From positions 16,804,501 through 16,868,500 of the forward strand of contig OY987268.1 of the NCBI GenBank assembly GCA_963920665.1: DNA of 64,000 nucleotides, in the 5' to 3' direction. Positions 49,217 to 59,428 of this stretch are shown here, piece after piece; position 1 is the stretch's first letter; every line of letters starts with the position of its first letter. This stretch comes from Straminergon stramineum (lineage: Eukaryota; Streptophyta; Bryopsida; Hypnales; Calliergonaceae). The notes under the pieces were generated by a model. The model ran no database searches, had not been told where the DNA came from, and saw only the letters and a program-made list of their open reading frames with translations. A program made the position numbers and the translations under genes.

Positions 49217-49292
49217 ATATATATTTAAATCTAGGAAAACCAATTTAAGAAATAAAAATTTGAAATTGGTTTTCCTAGATTCAAATATATAT
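49217..49292. repeat. Short near-perfect hairpin
   Basis: ATATATATTTAAATCTAGGA at 49217, continuing to 49249, is matched by its reverse complement at 49258-49292 with two or so mismatches and a loop under 12 bases. It may be a tiny foldback element or a small-RNA precursor; no conserved miRNA was recognised. Confidence 0.65.
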
Positions 49293-50579
49293 GTGGAAAG
49301 CCATTTGAATCATTCTATTTTGATTAATGATAGAGATGAAAGTTGTGAGGAGTTTTAGTTTGCAGGTAGTTATCGAATTGTACTCTAAGATAAACTTTGA
49401 AGTCTTTTATTTAACTCAATTTTCAAGATTTTTGAAAAAAAATAGAACATTGGATGTAGGTTGTTTATTATAACAATACAACCATTGGGATTGGCTTTTT
49501 TCAATTCGATAGCTAAATTGTTAACAATTTAGAATTCTAAATCACACTCTATTTCTTTCTACTTACTATTTATTTCAAGCATGAATATGAAAAAAAATTG
49601 TTAAATATTTTTATATGTATTCCCAACTTATTTCTTCAACATATTATAGAGAGTAACAAGTTTTGGGATCTACACATTTTTGTGTAAAATGTTTGAAAGA
49701 TTAAATCTAACCATTTGAGAAGATTTGAAATACTTCTTTATGAAATTCAAGTGAATTGATTTTGCAATTGATAAGGTTTCTTATTTTCAAATTTTAGAAG
49801 GGTGTACTCTAACAAGTTAATTAAAAGATGCTATGGTTGAATTTGTTAATGAATAAATATAGATGAGGATTTTAGCCTTGCTTTGGCTTTAAGTACTTTG
49901 AAGTAGTTTTGGGCCTTGAAACATCCAAAGCCCTTAGGAATTAAACAAATTTAGGAATGTAAGGAATTCTTAATATATTAAATCGATATTAAAATAATGA
50001 ATAAATGAGTGGAAAACATTGATTAATTTATTATGAAAATTGGCTCTTACACTTGTATAGAAAGAAATTTGACTTTCATTCATTAATGTATTTAAAGTAT
50101 TTCACACATAATAATTCGAATTAATTTTAATAATTTAACCTCTCCATTATTTTCAAATGTTAATAAATATTGAGAAACAATGATTTTTTGTTTTATGTGC
50201 AAAATTTAGGATTCCAATACTATCATAAGAAAATTATATCTACCAAATATTTCATATCAATATTTAAAAATCAAATTGATTTTGTTGTTGTATAGCAATA
50301 TCACCCATTTTTACCCTTCCGATGATCCCACATCATGTTTTAGTAAATCGAGCGTTTTGTTGGATGCGAAAGTCTTTTATATAGAAATTCAATTTATAGA
50401 TATTATAGTCACAAAACTAAACTATTACAATTTGTATGTTGTGGTTGTGAGGTATGTTGGTCAATAATTAGGATGTTGTACCTTACAATCTATATTTGTT
50501 CTGAAAATATAATTGTCACATCAACATTGAAGTTTGCACTTTAATTTGCATAGTGAAATATATTCATAAATATATTTTC

Positions 50580-51780
50580 AAAGGTCACAATCATATGACT
50601 ATGTACTTTGGTCATGCACCTAATGAAGTAGACTAATATATGGATACTCAATATGTTAGTGCCCTTGAAGCTACTTGACAACTTTTTGCAATGGATATGT
50701 ATGAAGAATGGACTAATGTGATATGACTTGCTTTGCATTTGTTAGGGATGCTTAGAGTGGTGTTCAATCATGAGGACAATGCTACAAAAAAATTCAAAGA
50801 GCAAGGCACTAGAGTACAAGACTACCACATTGGCTCTTTTTTTTACAATTTGCAAGATGTCCTAGAGATGCAAATTGCTCAATAATACACAAATTTGGAG
50901 TTTTTCCAACATTGTGTGAAAGAGAAGACTTTGAATAGTGGATTGTCATCCAAGTGGTCATCTTTACAACAAATTCAAAGAGTCATGCTTAGTAAGAGGA
51001 TTGTTAGAAAATTATGGAGCTCTGTGGGTTTCATGTCTACATGAAGGATATGCATGTGATTGGGATCACAACAAGCTTTATTTGTCATATTACTCATTCA
51101 TTGTTTACCAAATGAATGTGCAAATTTTGACAATAATTTTGGCATCAATTATGTGAATGTGTGATGATCTTAAACATTGACTACAAGTACAACAACAATT
51201 AGAGGATCCCAATGAGTATCAAGTATTTGATTCTGGATTGTTTCTTATTGATGAGATTTTTCAAAATGAGTACAAGAAATCTTTGTTCAACATACCATGA
51301 ATACCACAATTGATAATTCTTTGAAACATTCATCATCCCAATCCTTTGATTGTTGAACAATGTGATTCAAATCAAGATGAACTCATGTCTATCATCAATG
51401 AACATGCACCTAAATTGAATGTAGAACAAACTATTGTTTATCAAGAAGTTACATCAAACGATAGACATAGTAGAAGGACCCTTTTTTTCCTAATGGACCA
51501 TCTAGAATAGGAAAAATATGTGTATAATTCAATTGCAACAAAACTTTGAAGTGAAGTGAAGATTGTAATATTTGTAGCATCGTCTTGTATTGCTTAGCTC
51601 CTCTATGATGGTAGACAAACAACCCATTCAAGGACAAGGGCATGCAACAAAATCAATGGATTCTTAAACCAATTGAAATCAATGAAGATTCAATATGTGT
51701 GATTGTTAAGACATCTAATTGTGTAGATCTTCTATATGAGGCTTCATTGATCATTTGGAATGTAGGTTTGTCTACATGTG
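50580..51780 (+). pseudogene. Decayed Helitron helicase (PIF1-like) fragment
   Basis: A reading frame with several stops and at least two shifts encodes, in order, segments of a Helitron RepHel protein. They are YMDTQYVSALEA; HEDNATKKF, in the place of the family's RVVFNEDE region; SCLVRGLLENYGALWVSCLHE (50974-51036; 21 residues given here as two pieces, SCLVRGLLENY and GALWVSCLHE); CDDLKH; GLFLIDEIF; LNVEQTIVYQEV; a Walker A site decayed to GPSRIGK; VASSCIA; THSRTR; and LIIWN in place of LIIWDE. The Rep nuclease part and the helicase C-terminus are missing. Hence it is a broken internal fragment. Similarity was recognised from family memory, without a search. Confidence 0.82.
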
Positions 51781-51949
51781 TCCATCCTTTGTGTCCATCA
51801 TATTATGACATTAGTATATCTGTCATAACATCAATCTTCAACTCAAGCGTTCATTAGGGTAGAATGTTAATGAAAACAATTGCAATCTCGTTAGACATGA
51901 TCATTCGATTGAACAATTCAATAGTTTTTGAAGCCATCTTGTTTGATGG

Positions 51950-53195
51950 ACATGGAGGATAGACCTAACAAACTTCATTGACACTTGGATTAAAAAAAAT
52001 TGGTCGTTTCCATCCACATGCAATCATAACCCGTTAAAACACATCCTCACCAATGTTAACAAACATCTCAATGCAAAAAGTCTATGTCATGTTGGGATAG
52101 AAAACCTTGTTGGGATGAAGTCCTCACACAACACCGTCATTGTCCAAAGGTATATTGCATGACCTTGATGACAATGATAGGGGTGTGACATAGGTTCAGT
52201 TTAAATGGGTGGAAGATTTTCACATCCAATGGTTGAAGCTTGTGGGAACAATGAAAAGGAAGGGTAAGAATATTGAATCCATTATCTCTTTGAAACTTAA
52301 TAGCCTCATTAGTCACATGACTTGCATGCCCATCCAATATTAGCAAGTGTTTGTTCTTCTTTTAAATTCCACTTGGAATATTGTTCTTGAAATGACCTAA
52401 CCATTCTAGAAAGATCTCAAAAGTCATATATCCCTTTTCTTGGAATGTCATTGCTACCCTTGCTTCACAATTTCTTATGTAATCAATTTGTGGCCTAGTT
52501 TTTCTTTTGAAAAAGTGTAGGTTTGGGATATGAGAACCAATTGCATTCACACATGTCATAATTGACATTCACTCCCTATTGTTTGCATAGATAAACCTCA
52601 CTGCCTTGCTTTTGTTTTTGGCAATAACCTTGATTATTGAATTCCCATCCCCTACATTCACCCTTGTTTCATCTAAATTCCATATTTGGCTAGGGTGGTA
52701 GTCTTGGGCATTGTAAACCTTCTTGTAGAAGGTTGTAGAAGCTTGATGTTGTTTTATTTGTAAACCCTAAAGCTCTTCTAACTTCCAACCCATTTGCACA
52801 CCGTAGGCTAGTTTCTCGATGCTACTTGGTTTGAAGAAAGCCCACCATTTATCACTAGGAACTTTTTATCTAAAAGGATGCTTCCTTGGTGAATTTTCCA
52901 AGACACTTTTTTATAGTGAACTTGAACATATTGAATGTAACACATGAAGCTACTTGTTGCATTGAAAAGCACCATTAAACAAGTGCCAATTCTTCTACTT
53001 CTGTTAGGTAGATTTGATGGCCTATTGTTTTAGAAGTTATTTTTCCTTTTTTCTAGTCTTGAATGCTTGAAGGTGGTATCCCACAATATTTTCCAAGCTT
53101 GCCTTATAGACATCTTTTTAGTTGCAATTGCTTCAAGTGCTACATTCATGTCAACTTTTGACCATTGACCTCTCTTCTTGTTTGTCTTCTTCTTG
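51950..53195 (-). pseudogene. Decayed pogo/Tigger-type DDE transposase
   Basis: On the minus strand an N-terminal psq-type helix-turn-helix (RGQWSKVDMNVALEAIA, MSIRQAWK) is encoded at about 53190-53080. The DDE domain follows: IWNLDE with the first Asp (about 52690-52670), a NRE-stop-MSIMTCVNAIG segment (52585-52535), LILDGHASH with the second Asp (about 52345-52320) and LPFHCSHKLQPLDV with the third Asp (about 52265-52220). There are in-frame stops and shifts between these. All three acidic positions survive but the frame is broken, so it is inactive. Families: HTH_psq and DDE_1. The usual target for this superfamily is TA, so it is not an obvious source of the TTAA-bounded elements. Confidence 0.85.
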
Positions 53196-53995
53196 AGTAT
53201 TCTAGGTTCAAGTAAATACTAGATCGCTTCCAAGTTATTTTAGAATGTGCCCAATCCTTGGTTGCTTTGCCACTGATCCACTTTTTAGCCTCTTGGATAC
53301 ATTTACATTGGTATGTAAATGTTGCCAAACCCTCTGAGTTGGAGGCCTCATCTAAGTTATAGCACATGCAACCATATCAATCTAAAAAATTTGATGCATT
53401 AGAGTTTGGGGTGTAGAGGTTCAATTTCTAGAAATTGAGTTGTAAAAATATGAAAGTTATAAGAATATGAAAGGAAGCTAGTTCAATACTTTGTTTGTGC
53501 ATTAAGGATGATGTAAAGTGGATGTGCAAACTTGTTCACAAATCCGTAGCTTCACTTCCTTGGAGATTGCTTGCACCTCTTTATGTAGCATGTGATGCTA
53601 AAAATAATTCTTGCACTCATCTCTAAAGCATCACTCCCTCGAAGATCGCTTGTACCTTTGTCCACAAGCTACAACAATTCTTGGTCTCATAGAATAGGGA
53701 TTTCATCCATTTTTTTAAAGAATCATTCAATTTCGTATTTGTTATACAAATTTAGTGTTTAGTTGAAGAGATTGTTGACTATTGCAAAAATTCATCCGTA
53801 TGCAAAGAGATTCATCTAAATGCATTCCCAATATTATGGATGTTGTTCCCAAATTCCGATAATTGTGATGTTCTTGTATGGTGGGTGTCCGGTCTTGCGG
53901 TTAATGGCCTGCTTACCTTACTACGCTCAGCACAAAGAGTGGCCCTACCATTCAAAATCAGAGCTTGATTTTGAAATCTCAGGGGCGCAAAGTCT
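53196..53995. other. Intergenic, no gene seen
   Basis: AT-rich DNA. A loose duplication of a phrase (GAGATTGCTTGCACCTCT at about 53562 and GAAGATCGCTTGTACCTTT at about 53641) is visible. Nothing else could be supported. Confidence 0.4.
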
Positions 53996-54496
53996 ATGTT
54001 GCAATCTGTCTATGAGGAACTTCAAAGAAAGAAATTTGCATTGCATGATCTGCCATGCCAGTGCACAGATTAGGTCTCTTCCATGACATCACTGCCCAGA
54101 TTGTGTCGAAAAACAAACTCTAAGTTACAATCTCATGCCACTCCATTGTCTCTTCCGAGCAGAAACAGTGATACAAATGAGATCAAAATCCCCCCACAAG
54201 AGCAGTGTTCGGGTTTCACAGAGGTTGCTTCACATTGAATGGGGAAAATAACATCCGAGCTACGAAGGCATATGCCATACAAGTACCGATGAAGGTTGAA
54301 TTCCTGACCTAATCTGTACAGTACAACGCTAGCACGATCTCATGTTCTATGTTACAATCTGCCTACCAGGAAATCCGAAGAATGAATTGGATTGCATTCT
54401 CGGATCACAAGTAAAGGTCGCTTCCATCACTGCCAAAATTGCGTCGAAATCAACTCTACAATCTCATGCCACTACGTCTTTTCTCACAAGCAGAAC
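53996..54496. repeat. Direct repeat in the 3' flank of the plastid membrane protein gene
   Basis: 53996-54163 and 54341-54496 are diverged direct copies. Shared phrases: CAATCTG, GGTCTCTTCCATGACATCAC or GGTCGCTTCCATCAC, TGTGTCGAAAA or TGCGTCGAAAT, and CAATCTCATGCCACT. The second copy ends just 20 bases beyond the stop codon of the gene that starts at 55574, so alternative 3' UTR ends are possible. Confidence 0.75.
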
Positions 54497-54515
54497 ACGA
54501 GTCCGAATTTAGGGT

Positions 54516-55574
54516 TTAAGGCTCCGAGTCGTCGACGACCATGGAGAGCGGCAGCGGAGGTCGTAAAACTAGATACAGCGCAGGGCCAAGGTAAGGCACC
54601 AGCGCCAGTGGAAGCAACCATGCTCCTTTGTCCAGCCATCTCCGCGTTGCCATGTCGTTGTACACCCAGAACGGCGCCAACGTGCTCAACGTCAAGAAAT
54701 CGATGCTCATGACGTGAATGAATTTGCTCTCCCTCACATACTGCAGCATCTCAGTCCACTGCTCTGCTCCCGCAAGTGCAGCCGTGACGCCCAATCCCAC
54801 TCCCGAAAGCAGAGCTCCATACGCAACCAGCTTATTCTCCAACAGGTTTAGTGGGAACTTCTTGAGCTCTTCGTTCGTCACTTTCGGAGGCGGGGGTTGC
54901 CAGAGTCCGAAATAGGGTAAGAGAGAAAAAGCGCCGACTGCAAACGACAGCACCAAGAACGGCCATGCCGGCACGCCTCCTTTCTTGTTCCGCGCCGACG
55001 GCAAAAGGAGACAAGAGTACACCACGGGCCAGAGTCCCATGATGTAAAACTCGCAGAAGAGGATGGTGTTGATGACGAAGCCGTCGTTGGAGCGCAACCC
55101 TACCAGCTTTTCGATGAAGTATTGGTCGCGGTAGGGGGTTTGTGCGGGAGCCAGAACGGCGGCGTAGAAGATGAGAGCCCCGTAGAAGGCGAACACGAGG
55201 GCACTGGAAATCCAGCCGACCGCTTCCCCACCTCCGCCGTTGCCACTGCCACCGCCATCGTCGTTGCTGTTGCCGCCATTGCCACCTCCCTCCAGCTTTG
55301 ATTCGACCGTTTCGGAGGTTTCACTCGTCACTGCGTGAGAAACTGTGAATTCTCTGGAACCTCTCCATTGCAATGCCAAGGGAGTCAGGCTCAAAATGGA
55401 CGACCTCGAAAGTGATTGCGAATACGCGAAGGTTTGTAAGTTGCCAAGGGTTTCATCTCTCGAAATTGGAAATCGCATTACAGACATCCTCCCCTTCAGA
55501 AAAACCACATGATTGCGAGATGGGAGAAACGGAACTGCTGCGGTTGCCACCATTGCAATGGTAGGCGTCGCCAT
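54516..55574 (-). CDS. Conserved plastid-type integral membrane protein, function unknown
   Basis: Single exon, 352 residues. Start ATG 55574 (GCGGCGATGGCG, good context); the open frame upstream has no earlier ATG. Residues 1-90 are Ser/Thr/Arg-rich with few acidic residues and look like a chloroplast transit peptide. A Gly/Asn-rich linker follows (about 96-117). Five or six hydrophobic helices then lie at about 121-142, 167-191, 202-224, 248-270, 286-306 and 317-337. Conserved-looking signatures are NDGFVINTILFCEFYIMGLWP, given as NDGFVINT and FCEFYIMGLWP, then RESKFIHVMSIDF, APFWVYNDM and PYLGPALYLVLRP. Proteins with these motifs occur in plants and cyanobacteria as uncharacterised membrane proteins, possibly near the DUF2834 group (from memory). 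Probably in the thylakoid or inner envelope. No enzymatic motif was seen. Confidence 0.85.
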   Translation of the reverse strand: MATPTIAMVATAAVPFLPSRNHVVFLKGRMSVMRFPISRDETLGNLQTFAYSQSLSRSSILSLTPLALQWRGSREFTVSHAVTSETSETVESKLEGGGNGGNSNDDGGGSGNGGGGEAVGWISSALVFAFYGALIFYAAVLAPAQTPYRDQYFIEKLVGLRSNDGFVINTILFCEFYIMGLWPVVYSCLLLPSARNKKGGVPAWPFLVLSFAVGAFSLLPYFGLWQPPPPKVTNEELKKFPLNLLENKLVAYGALLSGVGLGVTAALAGAEQWTEMLQYVRESKFIHVMSIDFLTLSTLAPFWVYNDMATRRWLDKGAWLLPLALVPYLGPALYLVLRPPLPLSMVVDDSEP

Positions 55575-57448
55575 CGCCGCGTTTTCTATCAATAAAACCA
55601 GTGCAAGTCGCAACAGCAAAGAATCCTATTGCAACATCATTCCTCGAAGCTGGATGCTCGCAACCAATCCCCTTCAAACCTTAAACCCTGCAAGCGATAC
55701 TGGAACCAGCAATACTAGACAAGGGAAGAATTGGACATTCCCAAATTGCACGTCGATAGTGAAAAGAGCTTCAAAACATGAAAACGACAGATTTTTGCGA
55801 TCGGGGATCCGCAATTGTTGTAAGAATCGCCACCTGCGAGATGGTGAGGCTGCATTGGAGACAGCAGGGGCGATTCCAGGGAGGCCATCATAGGATAAGG
55901 CAGGGAATGAATGCTCCTCCTTTTTCATTCATTTAGTGATTGCTCATCCGTCTCACTATGGATGGGCACACGCTCAGTTTCCCCAGGAAGGTAGAAAAAT
56001 TCAGTGAATCACAAAATCTTGTGAGGAGGCAGTTTATAGATCATCAAGTCGCGCGTCAAGAATCTTCACTACACAGGTTAATTCAATAAGTGCTGGCAAG
56101 AGTTTGATTAGTGTGAGAGACCTGTGGCACTAATTTGGATCATGTTTGATGAATGATATTTGATGCTAACTTTTGGATCCAGATGAGAGCCAGTTGCATT
56201 TGACTTGGAGGAGAATTATTAGATGAAAGTCACAATATTTGAGAGAGTATGAAGATAGTGTGGACCACGATAATATCGACTTTAATCCAAAAGACTCTGA
56301 GCTAACATATTAGAGTGCCTCACAATATTGCATAAGTCCAGAATGAGTGGACTTCGCATTATTATTGCAAGGCGCAGGAATTTAATTAACTTGAGTAGGA
56401 AGAGTTTCTACCAAAAGACATACCAACAATCATTTGGTAATCCCACCACTGTAGAGGTGTAACACCACAAATGCCGATCAAGTACTGAGTTTTGCTTTGA
56501 GTCTGTCAGTTGGGCCATGTTTCAAATCGGAACCATGGCACACACACTCTCTCCATTCCCTAGTCCCACCATCTCAGTCATGTGGAAATGGTTTTACAAT
56601 AACAAAATAAAATAAAATGCTCCTCAATTCTCAAATGCTGCTGTGTCTGGACGACATTGGTGTTAAGCTTACATCTGATTCGGGAATGGGTTCGGAGTTC
56701 GTGGATCGCAGAGTTGCAGCCCCGGTTGCAGCGTCAGAAGAACGTCTGGTGAAGGAAAATCTTTCGAAGGTGAAAAACCTTTTAATTCCTGATGGTGGTC
56801 TGCCAGTATTTGGCGTTACGGAAGCACTCTCTAGCTGTTGTGGTCTCTGCCCGTTTGTCCTAGAATCACAAGCACCAGGAATGTTACACCACTTCCATGA
56901 CTACTTGCAAGCACTAGCAATCGGTCTCACAATCTAGCTGCTCATGTAGCTCACAATCTAACTAACAATCCACAGTCTCAGTATATGAATCTTATCTATG
57001 AGTCTTATCTAGGGTGGGGCACTTTATTATTGTTCAATCATCTTGCATCCACTTTATTTTGAATCAAATGATTCCATGACGAAGCTATTCTCACTCTTAT
57101 GCTTCGATGACAAGTCAGATGATAACCTCATTATTGAAACCAAGTACTAAGTAGGCATAAGAACTGTGTATTGAAAAAAAATGACCAGATTCTTGACTTC
57201 ATTGTGATAATCACCGGGAAGATTGACTGGATTAGCGCCAGGGCTATTTAAGCGCTAAAAATGTTTGGATGGGGACTAAAGTATTGTGAAAATGGAATAC
57301 ACTAGAATAATTCGATGATAAACTTGATTTTCAAAATATTTAGCTTACTTAAACCAAGAGCAAAAGATACTTAGCCCTTCTCCCCAAATTTTTGTACGTA
57401 GGCTAAAGAGCCCAAATCCCCACAATCCTCCTAGGTTTAGCTGACAAC
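55575..57448. other. Intergenic region with one weak ORF
   Basis: 55575-55980 is likely the promoter and 5' UTR of the plastid membrane protein gene (minus strand); it has exon-like composition. The rest is mixed sequence. The frame at 56617-56937 is listed separately with low confidence. Confidence 0.4.
56617..56937 (+). CDS. Hypothetical 106-residue ORF
   Basis: An ATG-started frame of 106 codons with exon-like composition in its middle. The central part (GMGSEFVDRRVAAPVAASEE) has a plausible amino-acid mix, but I recognise no family. No splice sites or neighbours support it. It could be a small protein, a fragment of a decayed gene, or chance. Confidence 0.2.
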   Translation: MLLNSQMLLCLDDIGVKLTSDSGMGSEFVDRRVAAPVAASEERLVKENLSKVKNLLIPDGGLPVFGVTEALSSCCGLCPFVLESQAPGMLHHFHDYLQALAIGLTI

Positions 57449-57802
57449 TCAGAAAAGAACCAAATGAATCCAGATGAGTGAAGGACAGAAGACCCACATG
57501 TTGCGAGACCTGGAGGAGCTATACCGCAGCACCGACTCCTTCTTGTACTTATTCTCAGTGCCATTCCAAACAATGGTGATTTTCTCATTGTCCACGAGCT
57601 CATCGCTGCTGAAGTTCACCACAGGAGAGTGGCCCACAACCACCCAATGTTGCAGGTACGTATCATTGGAGCCTCGCACCAATTTGTAGGAGCCCCCAGG
57701 GTTGAGAGTAGTGAGCAGAGTGTGTACACCGGAAGAACTCTCAGATCTGACCTCAAACGGGGACTCTGTTCCGTTCTCCAGTGTGGTACTATGTCTCGCC
57801 AT
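57449..57802 (-). CDS. Small plant protein, DUF7748-like
   Basis: One exon of 117 residues. The ATG at 57802 has strong context (ATCATGGCG). The core shows an N-terminal TTLENGTESPFEVR, a TLLTTLNPGGSYKL turn and DNEKITIVWNG before a Tyr/Lys-rich segment. This pattern (small beta-rich domain with NGT, PG-SY and KITI phrases) is how I remember the DUF7748 family of plants. Function unknown. There is no signal peptide and no membrane segment, except that the last residues (PSLIWIHLVLF) are hydrophobic and may lie beyond the conserved domain. It is followed upstream, 345 bases away on the same strand, by the three-helix membrane protein gene. Confidence 0.6.
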   Translation of the reverse strand: MARHSTTLENGTESPFEVRSESSSGVHTLLTTLNPGGSYKLVRGSNDTYLQHWVVVGHSPVVNFSSDELVDNEKITIVWNGTENKYKKESVLRYSSSRSRNMWVFCPSLIWIHLVLF

Positions 57803-58146
57803 GATCCTCAAACTTGGTCAACGTTAAACGAATTTGAAAAAAACAAGGAGCTATACGCTAAGACAGGCTTGATTCTCAAGTAGCAAACTACTGAAACTTT
57901 CTTAAATTCACTATGGATTTCAAATTGTCAATGGAAAAAAAGGGCTCCTCTCCTTTGGTCCAGAGACAGCAAATGTCCTTTTCAAGCAGAGTTTTGAAGC
58001 AGTGGGGGTAGAGTTAGTTATAATAAGCTTGCAGGTAAGTTATAAGAGGCTCTGGTACACAGTGTAGTTTTTCTTCAATGCCAGGCCTCCTTGCCTTCAG
58101 TGCAAGGAGGAGTCAACAAATGTTGGGCAGCGGTGTGGGTGCAGGA

Positions 58147-59428
58147 TCATCGGTAACAAAGGATTCGCACGGTAGAAACCAGGATGATGGAGGAGAACTG
58201 AAGCATGGTGAGGATGACCAACAAAGCGAGAATGAAGTAACGGCTAGACACCACAAAATTCACAAAGCTCTTCCGCTTCTTCCTCTTTTCCTTCTCCTCC
58301 TGGTCGTTTATGTCGGGAGCGTGCTCTGCGAAGTTAAATCTATTCCCATACTTCTTCAAGAGATGGATTTGCGTCTTCAGCACCTGAAATCACGGTTACC
58401 GACAGTGTATTCGTTCTTATCAGCAATTTAGCAGCCATGGAGAGACTAGAATACGTCGATCTAACCGCAGCAAAAGATATATGGCAACATCCCATTACGC
58501 GGGAACGCGCAAGGCAAAGTGCACTACACACGGAACAGTTTACCATCATCATGGTAATGAAACGGAGTGTACCACTCAGCAGGTGGTAAGGGTTCCAATG
58601 AGATGGTAAACTCCGCTTCATTTCCTCCGTAGTACGCAAACTCTTTTAAACTCCTTTGTGATCCAGGGCTCTGGTTATAGCTTATAACGCAACCCCTAGC
58701 CTCTTCTCGACTGACCTGTTACCTCTAGATTGTAATTACCTCTTGGGCTGGCTCCTCGTCGAGATTATAATAATTAGCAAACAAATTCCAATTACCCAAT
58801 ACTCCCACACTACACAAGCCCACAACTCCCCGTACCGACAAATCAGAGAATCTTGATCTAGCCTTGAACGAGACCTAAATAATCAAAAATTCGGTCAGAA
58901 AACTAATCAATGTCAAGGTATCGATCTACGTACCTTGGCGTGCTGCGTCTCCCTGTCGGCGGCGCGTTTCCACTCGAAGAAATTGTAAAACTTGTGGCAA
59001 ACGCCGAACTGTGTGGCAATTGAGCACAGCAGCGACAATGCGAAAGGCCCCCACCAGTTGTGGCAGGTCAGAGCGGTGCCTTGGGAGACAGCGGTGAGCA
59101 CCAAGCCCTGAAAGGCGCTGAAGAACCCCACCAGGTTGTAGATCTCGCTCTTCACGTTCTCACTCAACGCCTCCTTCCGATCGATCCGGCTCTTGGACTC
59201 TCTGTACTTGCTCTCCCAGTCGTTAAGAATGAGTTGCAGTCGAGGTACTTTCGCTATCTGTTCCAAGCAGTCGGCCTCAATCTCGTTCGTCACCTTGCGT
59301 CGAGTACTCGGTGTTTCAATGTTCACCACCACTTGACCCTGACTACTAGAAGAAGTGGCGCCCGGAGTACCGTTTGCTACTGGAACACAAGTCTGATGAG
59401 GACCCCCTAAACCATTTGAGCTCGCCAT
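58147..59428 (-). CDS. Plant membrane protein with three predicted helices, function unknown
   Basis: Two exons on the minus strand, 59428-58934 and 58383-58147, joined in phase 0 (AAG|GTACGT and TTTCAG|GTG), giving 243 residues. Start chosen at 59428 (GGAATGGCG, strong context); an in-frame ATG at 59479 is weaker. Residues 1-45 are Ser/Gly/Asn-rich; 50-95 are charged and probably helical. Membrane segments lie at about 96-115 (IYNLVGFFSAFQGLVLTAV), 126-144 and 214-234, separated by a Lys/Glu-rich stretch (191-204). The phrase YNLVGFFSAFQG with CHNWWGPF recalls an uncharacterised land-plant membrane family; no function is known to me. A cytosolic N-terminal coiled region with a short hydrophobic C-terminal part is inferred. 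Confidence 0.75.

Larger units (their letters stand above)
47114..50579. other. PFK promoter, then AT-rich repeat DNA
   Basis: 47114-47500 is the probable promoter and 5' UTR of the phosphofructokinase gene, with telomere-type repeats at 47467-47493 and a TTTAGGGTTTTGAG phrase near 47178. The rest (47500-50579) is AT-rich and gene-free except for repeats listed separately (48520-49107, 49217-49292) and a stretch at about 49835-49945 that resembles 290-390. Confidence 0.5.

Noticed and set aside
51950..53195. The pogo-type transposase as driver of the TTAA-bounded MITEs
   Set aside because: Pogo/Tc1-mariner elements target TA, and their ends do not match TTAACCC-type termini. The gene is also inactive.
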